From: Sphingomonas sp. TREG-RG-20F-R18-01
GTDB lineage: Bacteria > Pseudomonadota > Alphaproteobacteria > Sphingomonadales > Sphingomonadaceae
Assembly (NCBI RefSeq): GCF_022662475.1
Contig: NZ_JAKNQQ010000002.1
Coordinates: forward strand, 558,001 to 622,000
Length of the DNA: 64,000 nt
Reading direction: 5' to 3'
Shown here: piece by piece, positions 8,207 through 16,639 of the stretch
Layout: every line of letters starts with the position of its first letter
Position numbering within the stretch: position 1 is the first letter of the stretch
Program-made: the position numbers and the translations under genes
Notes under the pieces: model-generated
Databases searched by the model: none
Seen by the model: only the letters and a program-made list of their open reading frames with translations
What the model was told of the DNA's origin: nothing

Positions 8207-9481
8207 TCAGCCCGAGCGCCCTTGCGCGGGGAATGTCACGATGAACTGCCCGCCGCCGTCCGACTGTGCCTCGACGGTTCCGTCGAGGCTGCGCGCCAGC
8301 GTACGGATCAATTGCAGGCCGAGGCTTGTCGATGATCCTGCGCGGACGTCGAACGTTTCCGGCAGCCCCGCGCCGTAATCGCGAACGGACAACGTCACCA
8401 ACGCGTCGTTCGCGATGGCGGTGACGGACACCTTGCCGCCCTCCTCGCCATATGCGTGCTTTGCCGCATTGGTGACGAGCTCGGTGATCAACAGCCCGAC
8501 CGCGACCGCTTGATCCGCATCGATCGAGATCGCATCCGAGGTGCACTCAAGCGTCAGGCTGGGCAATTGTCCCGCCAGGCTCGCGCAGAGATCGTCGAGC
8601 AACGCCCGCATGTCGACCCGCCCGGTACCCTGCCGCCACAATTGGTCGTGCGTCCGCGCGATCGCGATGACGTGCCCCGACGCTTCGTTGAGCGCGTTCG
8701 ATACCTCGGGGAGCGCGTTGCTGCGCGATTGCAGGTGGAGGATGCTCGACAGCATCGTCAGGCTGTTCTTGACGCGGTGGCTCGCCTCCTGGACGAGCAC
8801 CTTCTGGTAGTCGAGCGCCGCTGCCAGCCGCCGCTCGCCCTCCTGCCGGTCCATCGCCACCCCGAGCAGATTGGCGAAGCCCTGCAGGAACGCGATGTCG
8901 GCGGCCTCGAACTGGCCCGCGCTCGGGCTGTCGACCTCGAGCACGCCCCAGGCGCCCGCCGTGGTCGAGATCAGCACGTTGATCGCGCGGCGCACGCCGT
9001 GTTCGACCATGATCTGCGGCGTGCGGAAGCGCTCCTCGCCCTCGAGATGGTTGGAGATGACTGGGGTACCGTTGCGAAACGCAAAGCCGGCGGGTGATTC
9101 CTCGTCCGCGCCGAGCGTCGCGTTGCCGATCACCCCGGCCTTCCAGCCAACGCCAGCGCGGAACAGCAGGTCGTCTTGCGCGGGCCGATATTCCAGCACC
9201 TTGCACAGTCCGGTCTGCATGCCGTCAGCCGCCATTTCGGCCGCCTTCGTCAAAAGCGCGGCGTTATCGCGGCATTGCAACGCGAACAGTCCGAAATCCG
9301 AAAGGATCGCCTGCTGCTGAAGCCGATAGCCGAGCAGCGATCCGGCGCCGACCTGTTCGATCGCCTCGGCAAAGGAGGTCGGTTCATTCGACGTGCCCTC
9401 CGCAGTCTCGACGACGTCGTCCGAGGGACCGTCCAGCAAGGCGGTCTGGGTCGTGGCGGGCGGGGTGGCGTCGTCGGTCAC
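8207..9481 (-). CDS. GAF-domain sensor histidine kinase, HisKA_2/HWE type
   Basis: 424 aa from a GTG at 9481, preceded by AGGACC at a good distance. Order: a short acidic/Thr-rich N-terminus, a GAF domain (about residues 75-200; ALLTKAAEMAADGMQTGLCKVLEYR...AINVLISTTAGAWGVLEVDS), a HisKA_2 phosphoacceptor helix with EASHRVKNSLTMLSSILHLQ, and an HATPase with LLITELVTNAAKHAYGEE and GLGLQL-like loops (SLGLQLIRTLA). No membrane segment is seen, so it is probably cytoplasmic. Kinases of this class in sphingomonads often feed PhyR in the EcfG general stress response; that link is family knowledge, not shown here. No response regulator is adjacent, so it is an orphan kinase. Confidence 0.88.
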   Translation of the reverse strand: MTDDATPPATTQTALLDGPSDDVVETAEGTSNEPTSFAEAIEQVGAGSLLGYRLQQQAILSDFGLFALQCRDNAALLTKAAEMAADGMQTGLCKVLEYRPAQDDLLFRAGVGWKAGVIGNATLGADEESPAGFAFRNGTPVISNHLEGEERFRTPQIMVEHGVRRAINVLISTTAGAWGVLEVDSPSAGQFEAADIAFLQGFANLLGVAMDRQEGERRLAAALDYQKVLVQEASHRVKNSLTMLSSILHLQSRSNALPEVSNALNEASGHVIAIARTHDQLWRQGTGRVDMRALLDDLCASLAGQLPSLTLECTSDAISIDADQAVAVGLLITELVTNAAKHAYGEEGGKVSVTAIANDALVTLSVRDYGAGLPETFDVRAGSSTSLGLQLIRTLARSLDGTVEAQSDGGGQFIVTFPAQGRSG

Positions 9482-9517
9482 TGGGCAAGGTCCTGTGGCG
9501 GGGGAGTAAGTTCCCCC

Positions 9518-9585
9518 CGTTCGTTTCGAGCGTAGTCGAGAAACCGGCGCTGTGCCGGGTTTCTCGACGTCGTTCGCAACGAACG
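9518..9585. repeat. large palindromic repeat (stem about 28 bp)
   Basis: The left arm starting CGTTCGTTTCGAGCGTAG and ending TCGAGAAACC is matched in reverse complement by GGTTTCTCGAC...GCAACGAACG, around a small inner hairpin of CGGC/GCCG. It differs from the other repeat families of this window and occurs once here. It lies between rpsI and the kinase start, so it could also protect or end transcripts. Confidence 0.75.
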
Positions 9586-9665
9586 AGAAAGGGTGTCCTT
9601 ATCGTGCGGGGCCAATGGTCCGGCTCATCAATAAGAATGGTATCGCCTCGCCTTCTGCCCCAAAC

Positions 9666-9697
9666 GAAAAAGGCGGCCCGTTGCCGGACCGCCCTTT
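9666..9697 (-). terminator. rho-independent terminator after rpsI
   Basis: On the minus strand a GGGCGGTCC/GGGCCGCC-type hairpin is followed by five T residues. It lies about 25 bp past the rpsI stop at 9722, exactly where an rplM-rpsI terminator is expected. Confidence 0.75.
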
Positions 9698-9721
9698 CGC
9701 AAGCATCGAAGGTCTGGAAGC

Positions 9722-10285
9722 TTAGCGCTTCGAGAACTGGAAGCTACGACGTGCCTTCGCACGGCCGTACTTCTTGCGCTCGACGGTACGGCTGTCGCGC
9801 GTCAGGAAGCCTGCCGCCTTGACGGGCGCGCGCAGGATCGGCTCGAACTTGGTCAGTGCCTGGCTGATGCCATGCTTGACCGCGCCGGCCTGGCCCGAAA
9901 GGCCACCACCCTTGACGGTGCAGACGACGTCATACGCACCCTCGCGCTCGGTCACACCGAACACCTGGTTGATGACGAGACGCAGCGTCGGACGTGCGAA
10001 ATACACTTCCTGGTCACGACCGTTGATCGTGATCTTGCCCGAGCCGGGCTTGATCCAGACGCGTGCGACGGCGTCCTTACGACGACCGGTCGCATAGGCG
10101 CGGCCGTACTGGTCGAGGATCTGCTCGCGCAGCGGCATCGTCGGAGCGGCGGGCTCCTCGATCTTGCCGGCCATGTAGTCCTCGGCCTGCGCGTCGGACT
10201 GGGCTGCTGCAGCCGGAGCGGCGGCAGGGGCGGGGGTGTTGGTCAGAGCGGCGAGATCAGCCAGCGACTGGCGGTTGTCGGACAT
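9722..10285 (-). CDS. rpsI: 30S ribosomal protein S9
   Basis: 187 aa. The conserved S9 core begins near residue 58 ([24 protein letters not shown]) and ends with the invariant RRSFQFSKR tail that reaches the decoding site. The first roughly 55 residues are an Ala/Pro-rich extension ([16 protein letters not shown]), seen in S9 of sphingomonads and absent from E. coli S9 (130 aa). The ATG overlaps the rplM stop by one base (TAATG), so translation is coupled to L13. A terminator follows. Confidence 0.98.
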   Translation of the reverse strand: MSDNRQSLADLAALTNTPAPAAAPAAAAQSDAQAEDYMAGKIEEPAAPTMPLREQILDQYGRAYATGRRKDAVARVWIKPGSGKITINGRDQEVYFARPTLRLVINQVFGVTEREGAYDVVCTVKGGGLSGQAGAVKHGISQALTKFEPILRAPVKAAGFLTRDSRTVERKKYGRAKARRSFQFSKR

Positions 10286-10764
10286 TATGCGCCCACCTTG
10301 TTCTTGCGGTTCATGCTGGCGATGTCGAGAACCTCGGGGTTCTGCGCCTCATGCGGATGCTCCGTGCCGGCGAAGACGCGCAGGTTGCGCATCTGCTGAC
10401 GGCCGAGCGGGCCGCGCGGAATCATCCGCTCGATGGCCTTTTCGATCACGCGCTCGGGGAAACGCCCTTCGAGCACCTTGCCCGCGGTGATTCCCTTGAT
10501 GCCGCCGGCATAACCGGTGTGCTTGTAATAGACCTTGTCCTTGAGCTTGTTGCCCGTGAACCGCACCTTGTCCGCGTTGATGATGATGACATTGTCACCG
10601 CAATCGACGTGGGGCGTGAAGCTCGGCTTGTGCTTGCCGCGCAGGATGTTCGCGATGATCGAGGCCATGCGGCCAACGACCAGACCATCGGCATCGACGA
10701 TGATCCATTTCTTCTCCACCTCATACGGCAATGCCGGCTTGGTGGTCTTCATCAGCGCCTTCAT
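10285..10764 (-). CDS. rplM: 50S ribosomal protein L13
   Basis: 159 aa. Family marks are [55 protein letters not shown] and the [28 protein letters not shown] region near the end (quoted in parts; positions about 22-75 and 113-140). A second Met at residue 5 is an equally good start. It is the first gene of the rplM-rpsI pair and lies downstream of ctaA on the same strand, with a 146-bp gap that carries a candidate promoter. Confidence 0.97.
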   Translation of the reverse strand: MKALMKTTKPALPYEVEKKWIIVDADGLVVGRMASIIANILRGKHKPSFTPHVDCGDNVIIINADKVRFTGNKLKDKVYYKHTGYAGGIKGITAGKVLEGRFPERVIEKAIERMIPRGPLGRQQMRNLRVFAGTEHPHEAQNPEVLDIASMNRKNKVGA

Positions 10765-10830
10765 GGGGCTTGTGACCTTACATAGCTAAAATGACGGATG
10801 CCGCCCCGGGGGACGGCATCGTTGGAGCGG

Positions 10831-10859
10831 CTATTGCTGCGCGCGGGCCTGAAAGTCAA
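10831..10859 (-). promoter_or_regulatory. candidate promoter of rplM-rpsI
   Basis: On the minus strand TTGACT (10859-10854) is followed after 17 bases by CAATAG (10836-10831), about 67 bp before the rplM ATG. The -35 hexamer is good and the -10 is poor, so this is only a suggestion. Confidence 0.3.
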
Positions 10860-10910
10860 GGTTTCGGCGGGTTTCCCGACAGGTATCGGGATACCGTCAG
10901 CAAGCCCGCC

Positions 10911-11948
10911 TTAGATCGTGCGGCGTCCGACTGCGTGCGCGGCGGCGATCGCTGCGATCAGCAGCAAGGCGGCATTCGCCTGATGCGCGACCGCAACGAC
11001 GATCTCGACGCCGGTTAGCAACGTGGCGATCCCGAGCAGGATCTGGCCCGCGACCAGCGCGATCGCGATTCCGCCGATTCGCGGCGCGCCCGCACGGATC
11101 GCGCGCCAGCCGAGTGCGACGATTCCCGCCGCCGCGACAAAGGCGAGCCAGCGGTGGATGAACTGGACGACGATCGGATTGTCGATCGCGTTGCGCCACA
11201 TCGGATCCGTCATCGGCGTGGCGGCTGGGAAGATCTCGTCCCCCATCAGCGGCCAGCTCGAGAAGGCATAGCCCGCGTCCAGCCCCGCGGTGAACGCGCC
11301 GAACAGGATCTGCGTGAACAGCAGGACCAGCGCCGCCGCCGCGAAGGCGCGCAGCCGCGCCGGTCGGGCGAGGCGAGTCGCGGCGAGATCGCGCAGGTCG
11401 AGCGCGGTCCACACCGTTCCCGCCAGCAGCGTCAGCGCGGTGACGAGATGGATCGCGAGCCGGATATGGCTGACGTCGGTGCGCTTGGTCAGCCCCGACG
11501 ACACCATCCACCAGCCGATCGCGCCCTGCAGTACGATCAGCGCGACCAGCGCGCCGATCCGCGGCGCATACCCGCGCGGCAAGCGTCCGCGCGCCCAGAA
11601 ATAGAGGAACGGCAGCAGGTACACCATGCCGACCACGCGCCCGAGCAGCCGGTGGACATATTCCCAGAAGAAGATCGCCTGGAACCCGGCAAGCGTCATC
11701 CCGCGGTTGAGCTGCTGATATTCCGGAATGCGTTTGTAATTGTCGAACTCAGCCTGCCACTGCGCGGCATTGAGCGGCGGGATGATCCCGGTGAGCGGTT
11801 TCCACTGGGTGATCGACAGCCCCGATTCGGTCAGGCGGGTGATCCCGCCGATGATCACCATGGCGACGACGAGCGCCGCCGCCACGAACAGCCAGACCGA
11901 CAGCGTGGCGGGCCGGACGCGAGCGGGAAGCGAGGAAGCTTGAAGCAT
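10911..11948 (-). CDS. ctaA: haem A synthase, CtaA/Cox15
   Basis: 345 aa from the ATG at 11948; a TTG two codons upstream is also in frame. It oxidises the methyl group of haem O to make haem A for aa3-type cytochrome oxidase. About eight hydrophobic segments are visible. Family motifs: GGITRLTESGLSITQWKPLTG just after the first helix, FFWEYVHRLLGR, QGAIGWWMVSSGL, and QFIHRWLAF with the second-half His. Length and layout fit the alphaproteobacterial (Cox15-like) type. It lies upstream of rplM-rpsI on the same strand, an arrangement usual in sphingomonads. Confidence 0.95.
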   Translation of the reverse strand: MLQASSLPARVRPATLSVWLFVAAALVVAMVIIGGITRLTESGLSITQWKPLTGIIPPLNAAQWQAEFDNYKRIPEYQQLNRGMTLAGFQAIFFWEYVHRLLGRVVGMVYLLPFLYFWARGRLPRGYAPRIGALVALIVLQGAIGWWMVSSGLTKRTDVSHIRLAIHLVTALTLLAGTVWTALDLRDLAATRLARPARLRAFAAAALVLLFTQILFGAFTAGLDAGYAFSSWPLMGDEIFPAATPMTDPMWRNAIDNPIVVQFIHRWLAFVAAAGIVALGWRAIRAGAPRIGGIAIALVAGQILLGIATLLTGVEIVVAVAHQANAALLLIAAIAAAHAVGRRTI

Positions 11949-12023
11949 CTTCAAGCCTTACGCCTCGGCCAGGCACACGTCGATTGTTGAATGCTGCAGC
12001 CGGCGTGCAAAAAAGAGTACCAT

Positions 12024-12036
12024 GATATGTTGTAAC
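12024..12036. promoter_or_regulatory. possible Zur box before the MerC gene
   Basis: GATATGTTGTAAC lies 20 bp before the first ATG of the merC-zur pair and resembles one half of the alphaproteobacterial Zur operator (ATGTTATAAC-type). The second half is poorly conserved. The gene two steps downstream encodes a Zur-like repressor, which makes autoregulation plausible. Confidence 0.3.
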
Positions 12037-12055
12037 TTGGCGTGGGTCATGCCAC

Positions 12056-12460
12056 ATGCCGCTCAGCATGACGACGCTCGCTTCTTTTCCTGTCTATCGT
12101 TGGATCGAGCAGCGATTCGACAATATGGCGATCGGGCTCTCCGGGCTGTGCGTGGTGCATTGCATCGCGAGTTCGGTGTTCCTGGCGCTCGCGGCATCGG
12201 CGGGAGGGCTGCTGCTCAACCCTTTGTTCCACGAGATCGGGCTGACGATCGCGATCGGTTTCGGCGTGCTCGCGCTGGGGCGCGGGATCTTTACGCATGG
12301 CTATATGATGCCCGCCGTGGTCGGATCGGCTGGACTCGGGATGATGGCGGGCGCCATCTCGCTGCCGCACGATGGCGATGGCCTGGAAACGATCTGGACG
12401 CTGATCGGCGTGGCGACGCTCGCACTCGGGCACGACCTCAACCGTCGCGCCGCCTGCTGA
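12056..12460 (+). CDS. MerC-domain membrane protein
   Basis: 134 aa; a second Met at 12068 is also possible. It has four hydrophobic segments and the Cys pair of MerC in LSGLCVVHCIASSVFLALAA. MerC proteins carry mercuric or other divalent metal ions through the inner membrane. With no mer operon present and a Zur-like repressor 53 bp downstream on the same strand, uptake of zinc or another divalent metal is the likelier role. That is inference from context. Confidence 0.82.
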   Translation: MPLSMTTLASFPVYRWIEQRFDNMAIGLSGLCVVHCIASSVFLALAASAGGLLLNPLFHEIGLTIAIGFGVLALGRGIFTHGYMMPAVVGSAGLGMMAGAISLPHDGDGLETIWTLIGVATLALGHDLNRRAAC

Positions 12461-12513
12461 GCGAATTCCGGCCGGACATTGCGGCCGGGCCGGGCAGGGG
12501 CTATCTCCCGTCC

Positions 12514-12990
12514 ATGGCGACGCATCGACATTATCACCCGCAGGACGCCGATCTGGCCGTGGCGGCGCAGGCGACGCTCGAGCGATCGGGCGAGCAATGG
12601 ACCGTCATGCGGGCCAACATCTTCCGCGCGCTGGCGGGGTTCGACAAGCCGGCCTCGGCCTATGACATCGCCGAGGCGGTTTCCAAGACCGAAGGGCGCA
12701 GGGTTGCGGCCAACAGCGTGTACCGCATCCTCGACCTGTTCGTGGCGTCGAACCTCGCCCGCCGGGTCGAAAGCGCGAATGCCTATATCGCCAATGCCCA
12801 CCCAGACTGTCTGCACGACTGCATTTTCCTGGTGTGCGATTCCTGCGGGCAGATCGTCCATCTGGATGACGACCGGCTGACCAAGGGGGTGCGGACTGCC
12901 GCGGAAGCTGCGGGTTTCACGCCCGAACGCCCGGTGATCGAAGTGCGCGGCACATGTGCCGCATGTACGGCGACCGCGAAGGCTGCGTAG
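12514..12990 (+). CDS. zur: Fur-family transcriptional regulator, Zur-like
   Basis: 158 aa from the ATG at 12514, where Fur-family similarity begins; the upstream open frame shadows merC. A winged-helix DNA-binding domain (about residues 20-85: MRANIFRALAGFDKPASAYDIAEAV, ANSVYRILDLF) is followed by a His-rich linker (HPDCLHDCIFLVCD) and two Cys pairs, CDSCG and CAAC, forming the structural zinc site. The C-terminal layout matches Zur rather than Fur or PerR. It would repress zinc-uptake genes when zinc is bound. It probably shares a transcript with the MerC gene. Confidence 0.85.
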   Translation: MATHRHYHPQDADLAVAAQATLERSGEQWTVMRANIFRALAGFDKPASAYDIAEAVSKTEGRRVAANSVYRILDLFVASNLARRVESANAYIANAHPDCLHDCIFLVCDSCGQIVHLDDDRLTKGVRTAAEAAGFTPERPVIEVRGTCAACTATAKAA

Positions 12991-13010
12991 CGGGGGGCGT
13001 CATCCTGCCG

Positions 13011-13114
13011 CTTCCCCGGCGAAGGCCGGGGCCCAGTAGCGAAGGTGGTCGTCAGAGAGCGCAGCGCCAGAGCATCGACGGCCCGCTCCTGGGCCCCGGC
13101 CTTCGCCGGGGAAG
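13011..13114. repeat. REP family A palindromic element
   Basis: CTTCCCCGGCGAAGGCCGGG begins the element and its reverse complement ends it; about 50 bases lie between the arms, and the inner edges read CCCAG/CTGGG. The same arms recur at 42364, 42802, 44173, 57870 and 63030. It sits between the converging zur and GNAT genes. Confidence 0.9.
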
Positions 13115-13152
13115 TGATTGGTATTAAAAGTGATCGCTGCTTAAATTGTGAA

Positions 13153-13692
13153 TCACCCCAGCGCTTTCCCCATCCGCACCCCCGGCACCGGCGGCCCCGC
13201 CGGCGCCATCCGCGCGACCCGCTCGATCTCGGTATAGCCGCATGCGCGGTATAACGGCTCGCCCGCGAGCGTCGCCATCAGTTCGGCGCGCCTGAAGCCG
13301 GCGGCTCGCGCCGCATCTTCGCACAAGGCCAGTACCAAGCGGCCGACGCCGCTCCGGATGAAATCGGGGTTGGTGTACATCGCCCGAATCCGTGCGGGAT
13401 CTTTCGCCGGATCGAGCGTTCGAACGTCGCGTGCGACCGCGCTCGTATCCCCGCCATACAGCGTCGCGCGAAAGCTCCAGCCGCCACAGCCCGCCAGGGC
13501 ACCCGCCTCCTCGACAAGGAAGTAGGTCCGGTCGGCGATCAGTTGCGTGTCGAGCCCCATGCTCAGCCGACTCGCCGCGATCGCATCGGGCTCGAGAAAG
13601 GCGGTCTGCAGCGATAGGATGGCGCGTTCCATCAGGTCGGCGATCGCGGGAATGTCGGCTTCGGTCGCCGTGCGGTAGGAAAAGTCGCGCAT
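13153..13692 (-). CDS. GNAT-family N-acetyltransferase
   Basis: 179 aa from the ATG at 13692. The frame is open much further upstream, but only as a shadow of dxs. The GNAT core shows the acetyl-CoA loop region IRSGVGRLVLALCEDAARAA (a variant of the Q/RxxGxG/A motif) and the following ELMATLAGEPLYRACGYTEI strand-helix. The N-terminus reads FSYRTATEADIPAIADLMERA, typical of this family. The acceptor substrate is unknown. It is divergent from dxs across 108 bp. Confidence 0.85.
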   Translation of the reverse strand: MRDFSYRTATEADIPAIADLMERAILSLQTAFLEPDAIAASRLSMGLDTQLIADRTYFLVEEAGALAGCGGWSFRATLYGGDTSAVARDVRTLDPAKDPARIRAMYTNPDFIRSGVGRLVLALCEDAARAAGFRRAELMATLAGEPLYRACGYTEIERVARMAPAGPPVPGVRMGKALG

Positions 13693-13800
13693 GGCATCCT
13701 TGTCGTGCGCGATTGCAACGCGCGTCAAGAAAATGTCGCGATATGACAGAAGCGATCTGGAGCAATCGACAGCGTGCGGCAGCGGCGCTAAACAGGTCCG

Positions 13801-15726
13801 ATGGTTGACTCTCATAAGACACCGTTGCTCGATACGGTCAATGTTCCCGCGGATCTGCGGACCCTCCCTGCCACAGAGTTGCGTGCGCTTGCCGACGAGC
13901 TGCGGCAGGAAACGATTGCCGCCGTTGGCGTGACCGGGGGGCACCTCGGTTCGGGGCTCGGCGTGGTCGAGCTGACCGTGGCGATTCACTATGTCTTCGA
14001 TACGCCGCGCGACCGCCTCGTGTGGGACGTCGGGCATCAATGCTACCCGCACAAGATCCTCACCGGGCGTCGCGACCGGATCCGCACGCTGCGCATGGGC
14101 GGTGGCCTGTCCGGCTTCACCAAGCGCTCCGAGAGCGAATATGACCCGTTCGGCGCGGCGCATAGCTCGACCTCGATCTCGGCGTCGCTCGGTTTCGCGA
14201 TCGCCAACAAGATCGCGGACAAGCCCGGCAAGGCGATCGCGGTGATCGGCGACGGCGCGATGTCCGCGGGCATGGCGTATGAAGCGATGAACAATGCGGC
14301 GCAGGCGGGCAACCGGCTGGTCGTGATCCTCAACGACAACGACATGTCGATCGCGCCGCCGGTCGGCGGGCTTTCGGCCTACCTTTCGCGCATCGTGTCG
14401 AGCCGCGAGTTCCTGGGTTTTCGCGAACTCGCCAAGCGGCTCGCCAAGAAGCTGCCGCGGCCGTTCGCGTCGAGCCTCAGCAAGGCGGACGAATTCGCGC
14501 GCGGGCTCGCCATGGGCGGCACGCTGTTCGAGGAACTCGGCTTCTATTACGTCGGCCCGATCGACGGGCATAATCTCGAGCAGCTGATCCCGGTGCTCGA
14601 GAATGTCCGCGATGCGGAAGAAGGCCCGATCCTCGTCCATGTCGTGACCAAGAAGGGCAAGGGCTATGCCCCAGCCGAGGCAGCGGCGGACAAGTATCAC
14701 GGCGTCCAGAAGTTCGACGTCATCTCAGGCGTCCAGACCAAGGCCCCCCCGGGGCCGCCGCAGTACCAGAACGTGTTCGGCGCGCAGCTCCTCAAGGAAG
14801 CCGAGAGCGACCCGACGATCTGCGCGATCACCGCGGCGATGCCGTCGGGGACCGGGCTCGACGGTTTCTCCAAGGCCTATCCCGACCGGTTCTTCGACGT
14901 CGGCATCGCCGAGCAGCATGCGGTCACCTTTGCGGCGGGCCTCGCCGCGCAGGGGATGCGGCCGTTCTGTGCGATCTATTCGACCTTCCTCCAGCGCGCC
15001 TACGATCAGGTCGTCCACGACGTCTGCATCCAGAACCTGCCCGTCCGCTTCGCGATCGACCGCGCCGGGCTGGTCGGCGCGGATGGCGCGACGCATGCCG
15101 GGTCGTTCGACGTGACCTATCTCGCGACGCTCCCCAACATGGTGGTGATGGCACCGTCGGACGAAGCCGAGCTGGTCCACATGACGCACACCGCGGCGTT
15201 GCACGACAGCGGGCCGATCGCAGTGCGCTATCCGCGCGGCAACGGCACGGGCGTGGCGATGCCCGAGGTCGCCGAGCGGCTCGAGATCGGCAAGGGGCGG
15301 ATCGTCCGGCAGGGGCACAAGGTTGCGATCATGGCGCTGGGGACTCGGCTCGGCGAGGCGTTGAAGGCGGCGGATGCTTTGGAAGCCAAGGGGTTGTCGA
15401 CCACGGTCGCCGATCTGCGCTTCGCCAAGCCGCTCGACGAGGAACTGATCCGCAAGTTGCTGACCACGCATGAGGTCGCGGTAACGATTGAGGAATCCGC
15501 GGTCGGGGGCCTGGGCGCGCATGTGCTGACCTTCGCGAGCGACACCGGGCTGATCGACGCGGGGCTCAAGCTGCGCACGCTGCGCTTGCCGGATGTGTTC
15601 CAGGACCAGGACAAGCCCGAGGCGCAATATGCCGAGGCGGGTCTGGATGCGGATGCGATCGTCGAGACGGTGCTGAAGGCGCTGCGGCATAATTCGGGCG
15701 GCGTGGTCGAGGGCGCGCGGGCGTAG
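13801..15726 (+). CDS. dxs: 1-deoxy-D-xylulose-5-phosphate synthase
   Basis: 641 aa, the usual length. It joins pyruvate and glyceraldehyde-3-phosphate, the first step of the MEP isoprenoid pathway, with thiamine diphosphate. Visible: [17 protein letters not shown] and [13 protein letters not shown] near the N-terminus, the thiamine motif [17 protein letters not shown]...[14 protein letters not shown], the catalytic Glu in [16 protein letters not shown], and the C-terminal transketolase domain with YPRGNG. The ATG at 13801 directly precedes a normal Dxs N-terminus. No other isoprenoid gene is in the window. Confidence 0.97.
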   Translation: MVDSHKTPLLDTVNVPADLRTLPATELRALADELRQETIAAVGVTGGHLGSGLGVVELTVAIHYVFDTPRDRLVWDVGHQCYPHKILTGRRDRIRTLRMGGGLSGFTKRSESEYDPFGAAHSSTSISASLGFAIANKIADKPGKAIAVIGDGAMSAGMAYEAMNNAAQAGNRLVVILNDNDMSIAPPVGGLSAYLSRIVSSREFLGFRELAKRLAKKLPRPFASSLSKADEFARGLAMGGTLFEELGFYYVGPIDGHNLEQLIPVLENVRDAEEGPILVHVVTKKGKGYAPAEAAADKYHGVQKFDVISGVQTKAPPGPPQYQNVFGAQLLKEAESDPTICAITAAMPSGTGLDGFSKAYPDRFFDVGIAEQHAVTFAAGLAAQGMRPFCAIYSTFLQRAYDQVVHDVCIQNLPVRFAIDRAGLVGADGATHAGSFDVTYLATLPNMVVMAPSDEAELVHMTHTAALHDSGPIAVRYPRGNGTGVAMPEVAERLEIGKGRIVRQGHKVAIMALGTRLGEALKAADALEAKGLSTTVADLRFAKPLDEELIRKLLTTHEVAVTIEESAVGGLGAHVLTFASDTGLIDAGLKLRTLRLPDVFQDQDKPEAQYAEAGLDADAIVETVLKALRHNSGGVVEGARA

Positions 15727-15737
15727 GGTTACACGTA

Positions 15738-15842
15738 AGCCCCTCCCCTTCAGGGGAGGGGTTGGGGGTGGGGAAGTGCCTCGCAGAGAGCAGGGTTCTG
15801 CTGGACTGCCCCACCCCAACCCCTCCCCCGAGGGGGAGGGGC
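15738..15842. repeat. palindromic repeat after dxs (family C)
   Basis: GCCCCTCCCCTTCAGGGGAG starts an element whose right end is a near reverse complement (CCCCAACCCCTCCCCCGAGG then GGGAGGGGC). About 40 bases separate the arms. It is GC-rich and unlike family A. It fills most of the dxs-DUF6629 gap and may act as a terminator. Confidence 0.8.
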
Positions 15843-15917
15843 TATAAGGTCGCCCTTCCCACCCACCCCAAATCCCCCCACACAGGCCCCGGCGGCTCCG
15901 CGCCCGAGGGACCGACC

Positions 15918-16613
15918 ATGTGCTTCTCCGCCACCGCCAGCTTCACCGCTTCGGCCGTGCTCGCCACGATCGGCGTCGCCACGTTGCGCCACGTCCGCGA
16001 ACCGCGCGCGCTGCTGTTCGCGAGCGTGCCCTTGCTGTTCGCGTTCCATCAGTTTTCGGAAGGGCTGGTGTGGCTGTCGCTCGAGGGGCGGCTCGGGCGC
16101 TACGCGGTCGATCACAGCGTGTTCCTGTTCTCGCTCTACGCGATCGGTATCCTCCCGCTGCTGATGCCGATCGCGGTCGCGCTGATGGAGCCGCCGGGAT
16201 GGCGTCGGCGTGCGATCCTCGTGCTGACCGGCGTGGGCGCAGTGGTGTTCGCGTGGGACATGGCGGGGCTGGTGATCGCGCCGACCTGCGCGGTGATCGA
16301 CCAGCATTCGATCGCCTATAGCAACCCGGTGACGAGCCGACTGTGGGTGTCGCTGCTGTACATCGCGTCGACCTGCGGCGCGCTGCTGCTGTCGTCGCAC
16401 CGTGTCGTGCGCGGCTATGGCGTGCTCAACGTGGTCGGGTTGACGATCGTGCATCTGGTGAAGGGCTATGCCTTCGCCTCGGTGTGGTGCTTCTATGCCG
16501 CGGTGCTGAGCGTGGTGCTGTACCGGCAGTTCCACCGGCAGGACATCGATGTCGCAGTGCCCAACGGGACGAGCGGGGTGCGGCGGCCGTTTGTTCTGGC
16601 GTGGTTGCGGTGA
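15918..16613 (+). CDS. DUF6629-like polytopic membrane protein
   Basis: 231 aa from the ATG at 15918. The N-terminus MCFSATASFTASAVLATIGV is the hallmark of this family of small multi-pass membrane proteins (MCFSATASF). About seven hydrophobic segments follow, with FHQFSEGLVWLSLEG after the second. Function is unknown. It ends 26 bp before the AT-rich gene described next and its own base use is host-like, so it marks the left edge of that foreign segment. Confidence 0.7.
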   Translation: MCFSATASFTASAVLATIGVATLRHVREPRALLFASVPLLFAFHQFSEGLVWLSLEGRLGRYAVDHSVFLFSLYAIGILPLLMPIAVALMEPPGWRRRAILVLTGVGAVVFAWDMAGLVIAPTCAVIDQHSIAYSNPVTSRLWVSLLYIASTCGALLLSSHRVVRGYGVLNVVGLTIVHLVKGYAFASVWCFYAAVLSVVLYRQFHRQDIDVAVPNGTSGVRRPFVLAWLR

Positions 16614-16639
16614 GGGACGACTAACAAGGGCTCAAGAGG

